A stretch of DNA of 64,000 nt from Chthoniobacterales bacterium (GTDB lineage Bacteria > Verrucomicrobiota > Verrucomicrobiia > Chthoniobacterales > JACTMZ01). The position numbers were made by a program, and so were the translations under genes. Below are positions 35,559 to 43,572 of this stretch, piece by piece (position 1 is the stretch's first letter; each line of letters opens with the position of its first letter). The notes below the pieces were generated by a model that had not been told where the DNA came from, searched no databases, and saw only the letters and a list, made by a program, of their open reading frames with translations. Where the stretch lies: NCBI GenBank assembly GCA_018883245.1, contig VEQL01000001.1, forward strand, positions 30,701 through 94,700, given 5' to 3'.

Positions 35559-36142
35559 AGGGTGCCTTTGGTGCTCGGCACGCCCTGCACGCGCGGATCG
35601 ATCCGTGTGGCCTGGTCGAGAGCGCGGGCCAAACCCTTGAACACCGCCTCAGCCATGTGATGTGCATCGCGTCCATCAAGGAGAGCCACATGCAGATTAA
35701 GGCCGCCTTGGACGCTGAACGCGCGGAGAAATTCCTCGAGCAACTGGAAGGGAAAGTTTTCGATCGGCCCCGCTTCGTCCGGTGCATCGTAGGCAAGATA
35801 AGGCCGGCCGCCGCAATCGAGCGCAATGCGGGCAAGCGCATCATCCATCGGCAACAGGCACCAGCCGTAGCGGGCCAGCCCGGCTTTGTCTCCCAGGGCC
35901 TCGCGCAAAGCCTGACCCAAGGCGAGGCCGACATCCTCAACCGTGTGGTGGGCATCGACGTTGAGATCGCCCTTGGCTTTGAGCGTCAAATCGAACAGCC
36001 CGTGCTTGGCAAACAGGTCGAGCATGTGATCGAAGAATCCGATGCCCGTGGAAATTTCCGAACGGCCGCTGCCATCGATGACAAAATTCAGCTCGATGTC
36101 GGTTTCCTTGGTTTTTCTTTTGACGGTGGCGGTGCGGTTCAT
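35555..36142 (-). CDS. hisB: Imidazoleglycerol-phosphate dehydratase
   Basis: Manganese enzyme of 195 residues that dehydrates IGP. Metal-binding motifs are DHMLDLFAKHG, DAHHTVEDVGLALGQAL and DGRDAHHMAEAVFKGLARAL. This is the monofunctional form, without the histidinol phosphatase domain of enteric HisB. It overlaps the upstream PTPDL-like gene by four bases, so the his genes and that exported protein share a transcript. Confidence 0.96.
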   Translation of the reverse strand: MNRTATVKRKTKETDIELNFVIDGSGRSEISTGIGFFDHMLDLFAKHGLFDLTLKAKGDLNVDAHHTVEDVGLALGQALREALGDKAGLARYGWCLLPMDDALARIALDCGGRPYLAYDAPDEAGPIENFPFQLLEEFLRAFSVQGGLNLHVALLDGRDAHHMAEAVFKGLARALDQATRIDPRVQGVPSTKGTL

Positions 36143-37221
36143 TGCTCGGCGGGCTTGTTGGGTTCCTGGGTTTTTAGGGCAGCGTCAGACTCGGCTTTTT
36201 TGAGCGATTCTTGGAACTGCGCAAGCAAAGCATATTTCGGCCAGAGTGTCCGGGCGCGCTCAATACTGAGCTTCGCCTCCGCGAGACGGCCATCCGCGAT
36301 TTGTTGCTTGGCTTCGCCGGCGGCTGTCACGGCGGAAGCCATGCTCTGCGCGTCAATCTTCGAAAGACGCGCTTCCTCGCTGTCCACGAGCTTGGACAAT
36401 TCATCCAGCGCCTTCGTATCAAGCAGGATTGGAAACCACTTCTTGCCGCTCTGCTTGGTGCGGTCGATCTGGGCCTGTGTCGCTGCCTTTTCCTGTTCGA
36501 TGCCTTTTTCCATGAGCGCACGGCGATCAACACTGGCCAACTGAAGTCCCTGCTGCTGTTCACGGTTCTTCCGCTCGAGATCCGCGCGGGCGCGGGTCAG
36601 GGAACCGCGCATTTGCCCGAGCGCGACACGGGCCAGCGCGACGCCTTCCGGGTAAGAGGAAGAATTGCCGTAGCTTTTCTCGAGGGTCTCGAATCCGGAA
36701 AGCACCGCAACCGGATCCGCCGTGTTTTTCATCTTTGACAACTGCAAGCGTCCGCCAATCTCGGTTTTGTCCGATACCATGGCATCGGCACCGACCCACA
36801 GTCCGTCGATTTTCACCTCGCCCGCCGCAAGCCGCGCGCGTTCGGCTTCGAGAGTGCTCGCAAGCTGGCGCGCAGCCGGCATGTGCTTGCTGTAAGCATA
36901 GTTTTTCATGAATGGACGCACCTTATCCAACAGCGCGTCGTGGAGACTTGGATCGTCGGCCGTGGGCGGAATGGAAAGAGCCGCAATTTCCTCGAAAGCT
37001 ATGTCGTCCTGCGTTGCGCGTTGGATCTTGGATATTTCGCCGCGAGCGTAGGATTTTTCCCCGCGGATCGTGGGACTTTCCTGCATCTCGATCAAAACGC
37101 TGTCGGCGCCAACGGACAAAATTTTTCCCTCCACCTTGGTGCCGTCTTTCAACTCGATCCACTCGGCACCGGATGCCGCGAGCGGGATCAGCGCGAGAAT
37201 TACGGACAGAAATTTTTGCAC
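36139..37221 (-). CDS. Exported PTPDL-like protein with long helical repeat region
   Basis: A 360-residue protein with a signal peptide (cleavage likely after AASG) followed by WIELKDGTKVEGKILSVGADSVLIEM, the Sm-like barrel start seen in verrucomicrobial PTPDL proteins (IRGEKSYAR follows; assignment from memory). The remaining 260 residues are mostly helical with charged Gln/Lys/Glu/Ala, such as RAALMEKGIEQEKAATQAQIDR-type coil, so it may form a coiled coil in the periplasm. Co-transcribed upstream of hisB. Function unknown. Confidence 0.75.
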   Translation of the reverse strand: MQKFLSVILALIPLAASGAEWIELKDGTKVEGKILSVGADSVLIEMQESPTIRGEKSYARGEISKIQRATQDDIAFEEIAALSIPPTADDPSLHDALLDKVRPFMKNYAYSKHMPAARQLASTLEAERARLAAGEVKIDGLWVGADAMVSDKTEIGGRLQLSKMKNTADPVAVLSGFETLEKSYGNSSSYPEGVALARVALGQMRGSLTRARADLERKNREQQQGLQLASVDRRALMEKGIEQEKAATQAQIDRTKQSGKKWFPILLDTKALDELSKLVDSEEARLSKIDAQSMASAVTAAGEAKQQIADGRLAEAKLSIERARTLWPKYALLAQFQESLKKAESDAALKTQEPNKPAEQ

Positions 37222-37270
37222 CGCGAAAAACTAACCGCACGCCGCCGGCAACGGAAGGAATTCCCGCGGC

Positions 37271-38464
37271 TCAAGACAACCCGATCCGCGCGGCGACTTC
37301 GCGTCCGATGGCGAGGGATGCCGTGGCGGCTGGACTCGGCGCGTTGACGACGTGCAGAGCGCGCACGCCTTTGAGCAAGCGGAAGTCTTGCACCAATTCG
37401 CCATCCTGCGAGATGGCCTGCGCGCGCACGCCAGCACCGCCGGGAGCCAGATCATCTTCACGCAATCCGGGAACCAGGCGCTGGAGAGATTTACAAAACA
37501 GTTTTTTGCTCAACGACCGGATTCCTTCGTCCCATGCCATGCGCGGATGGCGGGCAAGAAACTTCCAGAGTCCGGGGAAAGCCAGCGCATCCGCCATGTC
37601 GCGGAGATCGAACTGGGTTTTGCGGTAGGCCTCGCGCGCAAACGCAAGAACCGCGTTGGGGCCGGCCTCGACGCCTCCGTGGATCAAACGCGTGAAGTGC
37701 ACGCCGAGGAAAGGAAATTTGGGATCCGGAACGGGGTAAATAAGATTCTGCACGAGCCGCGTGGCCTCCGGCCGCAATTTGTAGTATTCGCCGCGGAAAG
37801 GAACGATGCGGTCCCGCGGGTCCACGCCTGCCAGCCGGCACACGCGGTCGCTTTGCAGTCCGGCACAGTTGATGAGGAAATCACCGGTGAACTCGCCGGC
37901 AACTGTCGTCGCAGCAACCCATCCGTCCGTGGTCTCGCGAAGGCTGGCGACTCGGGCGCCTGTGACGACACGCCCATTCATCGCCGTAATGTCGGCGTGC
38001 AATGCCTCGCAAACGGCCGCGTAATCGACAATGCCTTCCTCGGGAACGTGGAGCGCGGCCACTCCGGCGGCGTGGGGTTCGAGGGCTTGGAGTCCGTCGC
38101 GGTCCAACCAACGCAGGCCGGCCAGACCGTTGGCCTTGCCGCGGGCCTCGAGTTCGCGCAGTCGCGCCACTTCGGCTTCATCCACGGCGACCACCACCTT
38201 GCCGCAGATTTCGTGCGGAACATTTTTCTCCCGGCAGTAAGCGGTCATTTCGCGGATGCCCTCGACCGCAAGCCGCGCCTTGAGCGAGCCGGGTTTGTAG
38301 TAGAGCCCCGCGTGGAGAACCCCGCTGTTGTGCGTGCTCTGGTGCGAACCGACACGCGCCTCCTTTTCCAACAACGTGAGAGCAGGCACGCGTCCGGAGC
38401 GGAGCAGCTGCCACGCCGTGCCGAGGCCGACCAGGCCGCCGCCGATGATCAAAGGACTTTTCAC
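37271..38464 (-). CDS. lhgO: L-2-hydroxyglutarate oxidase
   Basis: FAD-dependent DAO-family oxidase of 397 residues. The Rossmann motif GGGLVGLGTAWQLL opens it, THNSGVLHAGLYYKPGSLKARL is the LhgO signature, and GDFLINCAGLQSDRV contributes to FAD binding. It oxidises L-2-hydroxyglutarate, a side-product of central metabolism, to 2-oxoglutarate, feeding quinone. Start ATG at 38464. Not coupled to neighbours; upstream is the strong terminator of the rpmB unit. Confidence 0.92.
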   Translation of the reverse strand: MKSPLIIGGGLVGLGTAWQLLRSGRVPALTLLEKEARVGSHQSTHNSGVLHAGLYYKPGSLKARLAVEGIREMTAYCREKNVPHEICGKVVVAVDEAEVARLRELEARGKANGLAGLRWLDRDGLQALEPHAAGVAALHVPEEGIVDYAAVCEALHADITAMNGRVVTGARVASLRETTDGWVAATTVAGEFTGDFLINCAGLQSDRVCRLAGVDPRDRIVPFRGEYYKLRPEATRLVQNLIYPVPDPKFPFLGVHFTRLIHGGVEAGPNAVLAFAREAYRKTQFDLRDMADALAFPGLWKFLARHPRMAWDEGIRSLSKKLFCKSLQRLVPGLREDDLAPGGAGVRAQAISQDGELVQDFRLLKGVRALHVVNAPSPAATASLAIGREVAARIGLS

Positions 38465-38488
38465 AGGCGCTTCACCGCGATCCGCACA

Positions 38489-38525
38489 AAGAAAAAGCGG
38501 CCCTGCATCGAGTGCCGGGCCGCTT
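38489..38525 (-). terminator. Rho-independent terminator after the rpmB small-gene unit
   Basis: On the minus strand AAGCGGCCC pairs perfectly with GGGCCGCTT (nine bp), with an inner GCA/TGC stem around a T/C mismatch, followed by TTTTTCTTT. It follows the 67-residue gene by 26 bases and precedes lhgO, so rpmB and the small gene form a unit separate from lhgO. Confidence 0.85.
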
Positions 38526-38551
38526 CATGAAAAAACGTCTGGTCTGGCGCC

Positions 38552-38755
38552 TTACTTCTTTTTCTTGAGCAGAGGCAGACCCGTGCGCTCGTTTTCCGAA
38601 ACTTCGTAACCCTGGGGAAGGGCATCGATCGCGCCCTGACCGGGCGCGCCGGCGAAGTAATACAGGGTCACCTCCTGACCGCCGCGCAACTTTTGCAGGC
38701 GCGAGTGAAGGTAATAGGTTTTGCCGCTTTTTTTGCTGACTGTGCTGAATGCCAT
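38552..38755 (-). CDS. Conserved small basic protein next to rpmB
   Basis: A 67-residue protein: MAFSTVSKKSGKTYYLHSR, then ALPQGYEVSENERTGLPLLKKKK. Lys-rich ends and a compact beta-like core suggest a nucleic-acid or ribosome-associated role, but I cannot name the family. It begins 43 bases after rpmB on the same strand and is followed by a clear terminator, so it is real and expressed with L28. An alternative is a generic small protein carried near ribosomal genes by chance. Confidence 0.8.
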   Translation of the reverse strand: MAFSTVSKKSGKTYYLHSRLQKLRGGQEVTLYYFAGAPGQGAIDALPQGYEVSENERTGLPLLKKKK

Positions 38756-38798
38756 GATGATGTGTTTCCTTTCTTAGTTTTGGTGGGATTCAAGAGGG

Positions 38799-39062
38799 TC
38801 AGATGACGCCGGCCTTCTTGAGAGTCGCGTAAGCCCCGTTCTTGTTGATGGTTTTGAGGGCGCGGGCGGTCAGTTTGACTTTGACGAACCGCTTCAACTC
38901 CGGAACCCAGATACGCTTCTCCTGGAGGTTCGGGGTAAAATAGCGAGGCGTGTTGGCCGTGACGTGACGGCCGACGCCGCCTTTCTTCTTGGCCATACCG
39001 CGACGATGGATGGTGGAGCCGCGCTTGGGTTTGGCTCCTGTGACACTGCAAACTCTGGACAT
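38799..39062 (-). CDS. rpmB: 50S ribosomal protein L28
   Basis: Large-subunit ribosomal protein of 87 residues, slightly longer than the E. coli form. MSRVCSVTGAKPKRG is the conserved start and the segment TPNLQEKRIWVPELKRFVKVKLTARALKTINKNG is the family core. It has a single CxxC-like Cys (C5) rather than the four cysteines of zinc-binding L28. Followed by the 67-residue gene. Confidence 0.95.
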   Translation of the reverse strand: MSRVCSVTGAKPKRGSTIHRRGMAKKKGGVGRHVTANTPRYFTPNLQEKRIWVPELKRFVKVKLTARALKTINKNGAYATLKKAGVI

Positions 39063-39085
39063 AGATTTTCCGTTTCTTCTGTTGA

Positions 39086-40093
39086 TCAGTCTTGATGTTG
39101 GTGGACCCGGCCCTTTCCTTCAAGCATTTCCAGATCGGCGTCCACCATGATCTGGACAAGCTCCTTGAAGCGGACCTTCGGTTCCCACCCGAGCTGGCGC
39201 TTGGCTTTGGCAGGGTCGCCGATCAGAAGATCCACTTCGGCCGGCCGCTCGTAGCGGGCGTCGTATTTGACGTGTTTCTCCAAATCGAGCCCGACGTGAC
39301 CGAAGGCTTCCTGCACAAACTCTTTGACCGTATGGGTTTCGTTGGTGGCCAGAACGTAATCATCGGGCTGGTCGGCTTGCAGCATCCGCCACATGCCCTC
39401 CACATATTCCGGGGCGTAACCCCAATCGCGCTTGGCATCGAGATTGCCCAGATACAGTTCGTTTTGCAGGCCGAGCTTGATCGCCGCCACGGCGCGGGAA
39501 ATTTTCCGGGTCACGAAGGTTTCGCCGCGGCGCGGGCTCTCGTGGTTGAACAGGATGCCGTTGCAGGCGAAGAGCCCGTAGCTCTCGCGGTAGTTCACCG
39601 TGGCCCAGTAGCCGAATACTTTGGCGCAACCGTAGGGACTGCGCGGCCAAAACGGTGTTTTCTCGGTCTGCGGCACTTCCTGAACCTTGCCATACATTTC
39701 GCTGCTCGAGGCTTGGTAAAAACGCGGCTTCACCCCGGACTCGCGGATGGCTTCAAGGATCCGGATCGTGCCGACCCCGGTGACATCGGACGTGTATTCG
39801 GGGATATCGAAACTGACCCGCACATGACTCTGGGCGCCAAGGTTATAGACTTCGTCGGGCTGCAGATCGTAGAGAAGCTTGGTGAGGTTCACCGAGTCGG
39901 CCAAGTCGCCGTAGTGGAGAAAGAGCCGGACACCGTTGACGTGCGGATCTTGATAAAGGTGGTCGATACGGGCGGTATTGAACGTGCTCGCCCTTCTGAT
40001 GATCCCGTGAACCTCGTAGCCCTTGGCCAGAAGCATGTCGGCCAGATACGAACCGTCCTGCCCTGTGATGCCTGTGACGAGCGCCTTTTTCAT
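39086..40093 (-). CDS. gmd: GDP-mannose 4,6-dehydratase
   Basis: Short-chain dehydrogenase-type enzyme of 335 residues that makes GDP-4-keto-6-deoxymannose, the step before GDP-fucose, rhamnose or perosamine. The coenzyme motif is [15 protein letters not shown] (NADP contact by Asp), catalytic residues lie in SSSEMYG and [10 protein letters not shown]. Family motif [14 protein letters not shown] is present. The start overlaps rph by four bases. The partner enzyme (fcl or rmd) is not in the window. Confidence 0.94.
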   Translation of the reverse strand: MKKALVTGITGQDGSYLADMLLAKGYEVHGIIRRASTFNTARIDHLYQDPHVNGVRLFLHYGDLADSVNLTKLLYDLQPDEVYNLGAQSHVRVSFDIPEYTSDVTGVGTIRILEAIRESGVKPRFYQASSSEMYGKVQEVPQTEKTPFWPRSPYGCAKVFGYWATVNYRESYGLFACNGILFNHESPRRGETFVTRKISRAVAAIKLGLQNELYLGNLDAKRDWGYAPEYVEGMWRMLQADQPDDYVLATNETHTVKEFVQEAFGHVGLDLEKHVKYDARYERPAEVDLLIGDPAKAKRQLGWEPKVRFKELVQIMVDADLEMLEGKGRVHQHQD

Positions 40094-40833
40094 GCTTTTG
40101 ACGGGGCAGGGAGACTAAGAGCCGCCTCTTGAAGCGCAAGCAAACTTTCGATGCCCGAGCGCCCGACGCGCAGCATTTCAAACAAGGCCTCTTCACCGAA
40201 AGTGGCCTCCTCCCCCGATCCTTGGACCTCGACGAACTCGCCGCTTTGCGTCATGACCAGATTCATATCCACGGTGGCGTCCTTGTCTTCCATGTAGTCC
40301 AAATCCAGCAGCACCTCGCCGCCGACAACGCCCACGCTGATTGCCGCCACGCGCTCCTTGAGGGCCGTTTCCTTGATTTTTCCCTCAGCAATCAATTTCC
40401 GGCAGGCCAACTCCACCGCGACGCAGGCCCCGGTGATGGACGCAGTCCGCGTCCCGCCATCCGCTTGCAAAACATCGCAATCGACCCACAACGTCCGCGG
40501 CCCGAGCTTGTCCAAGTCCACCACGGCACGCAGGGAGCGGCCGATCAGCCGCTGGATTTCTGTCGTCCTTCCGTCGAGTTTCCCTCGGGAAATGTCGCGC
40601 TGCTTCCGGTCCAATGTCGCGTAAGGAAGCATCGAATATTCGGCCGTGAGCCAGCCTCCGGGCACTTTCTGGATCTGCATCCAACGCGGCACCGCTTCAT
40701 CGATCGTCGCGGCGCAGAGGACTTTCGTGTTGCCAAAGGACACCAGCACCGAGCCCGCGGCATGCGGGGCGATGCCCTGTTCGAAACTCACAGGGCGCAG
40801 ACCGTCGGCAAGCCGTCCGAAAGAACGTTCCAT
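40090..40833 (-). CDS. rph: Ribonuclease PH
   Basis: Phosphate-dependent 3'-5' exoribonuclease of 247 residues that trims tRNA ends. The family start [20 protein letters not shown], core [39 protein letters not shown] and [17 protein letters not shown] are present. The ATG at 40833 is chosen because a longer frame runs through Arg-rich sequence of the oppD overlap region. Downstream of oppD by 38 bases and overlapping gmd. Confidence 0.95.
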   Translation of the reverse strand: MERSFGRLADGLRPVSFEQGIAPHAAGSVLVSFGNTKVLCAATIDEAVPRWMQIQKVPGGWLTAEYSMLPYATLDRKQRDISRGKLDGRTTEIQRLIGRSLRAVVDLDKLGPRTLWVDCDVLQADGGTRTASITGACVAVELACRKLIAEGKIKETALKERVAAISVGVVGGEVLLDLDYMEDKDATVDMNLVMTQSGEFVEVQGSGEEATFGEEALFEMLRVGRSGIESLLALQEAALSLPAPSKA

Positions 40834-40871
40834 CCGCGCATCCAAGTGGGACCGCGGCCGCAAATCAAGAC

Positions 40872-41714
40872 TCAAGCTGCTCCGATTGCCGCGTGGTCGA
40901 TTGTCTTGAGACGATTTTGCTTCGAACCGAGCCGTGGGATGCAATCGATCAAAGCGCGGGTGTAAGGATGCCGCGGATGCTCCAGAACCTCCGCGGTGGA
41001 ACCCTGCTCGACGATCTTTCCGCGATACATGACGAGCACGCGCGAGGCAAAACCCGAGACGATGCCGAAGTTGTGTGTGATGAGGATGATCGACATGCCG
41101 AAGCGTTCCTTCAGCGAGCCGAGCAAGTCCATGATCTGAGCCTGGATCGTGACATCGAGTGCGGTGGTCGGTTCGTCGGCGACCAGCACGTCCGGCTGGC
41201 AGGCCAAGGCCATTGCGATCATGACACGCTGCTGCATGCCGCCGCTGAGTTGGTGCGGATAGTCATGCATGCGCCGCGCCGCATCGACGATGCCCACGGC
41301 GTCGAGCCAGCGGACAATCTCCGCATCGACGTCGGTCACGTCGGGACGGTGCAAGCGGATGGCCTCACCGATCTGACTGCGCACGGTGTAAACCGGATTC
41401 AACGACGTGCTCGGCTCCTGGAAAATATAGGCGATTTTCCCGCCGCGGAGTTTGCGAAGCTGCGCCGCGTCCATCGCCATGACGTTTTCTCCACGGAAAA
41501 GGATTTCGCCGCGTTTGATCAGCGCCGGGGGCACCGGCAGCAGCCGCGTGAGGGCCAGCGCGGTGACGCTCTTGCCGCTGCCGCTTTCGCCGACGATAGC
41601 CAGCGTTTCACCCGCGGCCAGTTCAAAGGTCGCGCCTTTCACCGCCTCGATGGTCCGGTCCTCGAGGACGAACTCGATGCACAGGTCGTGGACTTGGAGG
41701 ATGGGTTTGCTCAT
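40872..41714 (-). CDS. Oligopeptide ABC transporter ATP-binding protein, OppD-like
   Basis: ATPase of 280 residues. Walker [15 protein letters not shown], signature [20 protein letters not shown], Walker [20 protein letters not shown]. The C-terminal extension after [18 protein letters not shown] is short and lacks the usual OppD cysteines for Fe-S, consistent with some OppD. Start at 41714 ([10 protein letters not shown]). Only one ATPase gene is present: no oppF follows; downstream is rph. It may work as a homodimer or share a partner elsewhere. Confidence 0.9.
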   Translation of the reverse strand: MSKPILQVHDLCIEFVLEDRTIEAVKGATFELAAGETLAIVGESGSGKSVTALALTRLLPVPPALIKRGEILFRGENVMAMDAAQLRKLRGGKIAYIFQEPSTSLNPVYTVRSQIGEAIRLHRPDVTDVDAEIVRWLDAVGIVDAARRMHDYPHQLSGGMQQRVMIAMALACQPDVLVADEPTTALDVTIQAQIMDLLGSLKERFGMSIILITHNFGIVSGFASRVLVMYRGKIVEQGSTAEVLEHPRHPYTRALIDCIPRLGSKQNRLKTIDHAAIGAA

Positions 41715-42610
41715 TGTCTTTCCGACCGGGTCTCCACCGCTTGCCGCAGCGCATCGCCGGTCAGGTAAAACGACAATGCCGCGACGAGAATGGCAAGCCC
41801 GGGGAACAGAATCAGCCACCACGCATCGAGAATGTAGGTCTTTCCGTCGGCGATGATGTTACCCCAGGTCGCTTGCGGGGGTTGGACACCGAAACCAAGA
41901 AAACTCAGTCCTGCCTCGGCCAGGATCGCCTCGGGCACTCCGAGCACGGCAGTGACAACAATCGGTGCCGCCGCATTGGGAAGGATGTGACGGAAGATGA
42001 TTCCCGGGGCCCGCTGGCCCAGCGCACGCGCCGCTTGAACGTAGGATGTTTCGCGCAAAGTGAGAAATTCCGCCCGCACCAGACGCGCGGTGCCCGTCCA
42101 GCTCACCAAGCCGATGACCACAATGATGTTGATGATGCTCGGACCGAGCAGCGCCACCGCAGTGAGGATCAAGAAAAACGTCGGGAAGCACATGATGGCA
42201 TCGACCGCGCGCATGATGACGTTGTCCACCCATTTGCCGTAATACCCCGCCACCGCACCGACCGTCACCCCGATGAACAGCGAAACAAACACGGCGATGA
42301 AACCGACGGTGAGCGAAATGTAGGCACCGTTGAGCAGGCGGCTCAGCACGTCACGCCCGAGGTTGTCCGTGCCGAGCCAGTTCACCGCATTGGGAGGGAG
42401 CAGTTTGCGCTCGAGGTTTGTCGCGTTCGGATCCATCGGCCACGGGATACCGAGGCGGTCGAGAATGAAGAAAACAAGGGCGACCAGCCCGAGCAAAACG
42501 ACGAGACTCGCAGCCGCCATGCCGATCTTGTTGGCGCGGAAGCGGCGCAAAGCACGCCCCGCCGGGCTGACTGCGGCCTGCTCAACCGGTTCCGGAGTCG
42601 TCGTGATCAT
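41711..42610 (-). CDS. Oligopeptide ABC transporter permease, OppC-like
   Basis: Membrane permease of 299 residues. Shows the EAA-type loop (YVQAARALGQRAPGIIFRHILPNAAAPIVV) and GTDNLGRDVLSRLLNGAYISL, both OppC hallmarks. Overlaps oppD and oppB by four bases each, so the four genes are translationally coupled. Confidence 0.92.
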   Translation of the reverse strand: MITTTPEPVEQAAVSPAGRALRRFRANKIGMAAASLVVLLGLVALVFFILDRLGIPWPMDPNATNLERKLLPPNAVNWLGTDNLGRDVLSRLLNGAYISLTVGFIAVFVSLFIGVTVGAVAGYYGKWVDNVIMRAVDAIMCFPTFFLILTAVALLGPSIINIIVVIGLVSWTGTARLVRAEFLTLRETSYVQAARALGQRAPGIIFRHILPNAAAPIVVTAVLGVPEAILAEAGLSFLGFGVQPPQATWGNIIADGKTYILDAWWLILFPGLAILVAALSFYLTGDALRQAVETRSERQ

Positions 42611-43569
42611 TCGAGCCTCACTCTCGGATCCACCACGGCATAGAGCACATCGGCCAGCAAGTTGCCCAGAAGCACGAGTGCCGCGGTGACAAAGTTCAAC
42701 GCCACGAGCGTGGGGTAATCACGCTCAAGCACCGCCTCGTAACCCAGACGCCCCATTCCCGGGTAAGCAAAAATATTTTCAACGATCACCGCACCGCCGA
42801 TCAGCGCGGGCAACAGCATGCCGATTCCGGTGATGAGCGGGCGGATCGAGTTGCGAAGGGCGTGGCGGTAGAAGACAGCATTCTCGTCCAACCCTTTCGC
42901 ACGTGCGGTGCGGATGTAGTCCTCTCGTAAAGTCTCGATCATGCTGGCGCGGATAAAACGCGACTGCACCGCAATACCGCCGATCGCGAGAATGGAAGCC
43001 GGAAGCATCACGTGCCACCAACGGTCGAGCAGGACCTCGGCACCATTGGAAAACGCCACGCCGATGGTGTGCGTTCCGAGGATCGGAACGGCCGCCCAAT
43101 CCACCAGCGCGATAGCCGCCAAATACGAAACCCAGAAACCCGGCAGGGCGATGAACACGAAAGCTATGATGCTGGTAATGACATCAGGCGGACGTCCCGC
43201 GTGCCGCGCACCGTAGATACCGAGCAGCAGCCCGAAGCTCAGCGAGAGCGCCAGCGCACCGAGGTTGAGCGCGACCGTGGCCGGCAGCCGCTCGCCGATC
43301 TTTTCCAAGACCGGCCGCTCATCCTTGATGCTGCGCAAACGACCCGTGAAGAGGTCTCGCATGATCAGCGCGTATTGCTCGTGCAGCGGTCGATCCAGAT
43401 GGAACTTCTCGCGAAAAACACGCTTCACTTCCTCGGAAATTTTCGGATTCAGCTCGCCCCACGGATAAGGGCTGCCAGGGGTCAGCGTGATGATGAAAAA
43501 CGAAATCAGGCTGATGAAAAACAGCAGGACGGTCGAGATGAGCAAGCGTCTGACGATGAAGGCGGCCAT
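42607..43569 (-). CDS. Oligopeptide ABC transporter permease, OppB-like
   Basis: Membrane permease of 320 residues. The family EAA loop is YIRTARAKGLDENAVFYRHALRNSIRPLITGIG and the C-terminal GGAVIVENIFAYPGMGRLGYEAVLERDYP follows. First hydrophobic segment (LLISTVLLFFISLISFFII) fits OppB/DppB. Three bases separate it from oppA, and it overlaps oppC by four bases. Confidence 0.92.
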   Translation of the reverse strand: MAAFIVRRLLISTVLLFFISLISFFIITLTPGSPYPWGELNPKISEEVKRVFREKFHLDRPLHEQYALIMRDLFTGRLRSIKDERPVLEKIGERLPATVALNLGALALSLSFGLLLGIYGARHAGRPPDVITSIIAFVFIALPGFWVSYLAAIALVDWAAVPILGTHTIGVAFSNGAEVLLDRWWHVMLPASILAIGGIAVQSRFIRASMIETLREDYIRTARAKGLDENAVFYRHALRNSIRPLITGIGMLLPALIGGAVIVENIFAYPGMGRLGYEAVLERDYPTLVALNFVTAALVLLGNLLADVLYAVVDPRVRLE

Positions 43570-43572
43570 GGG

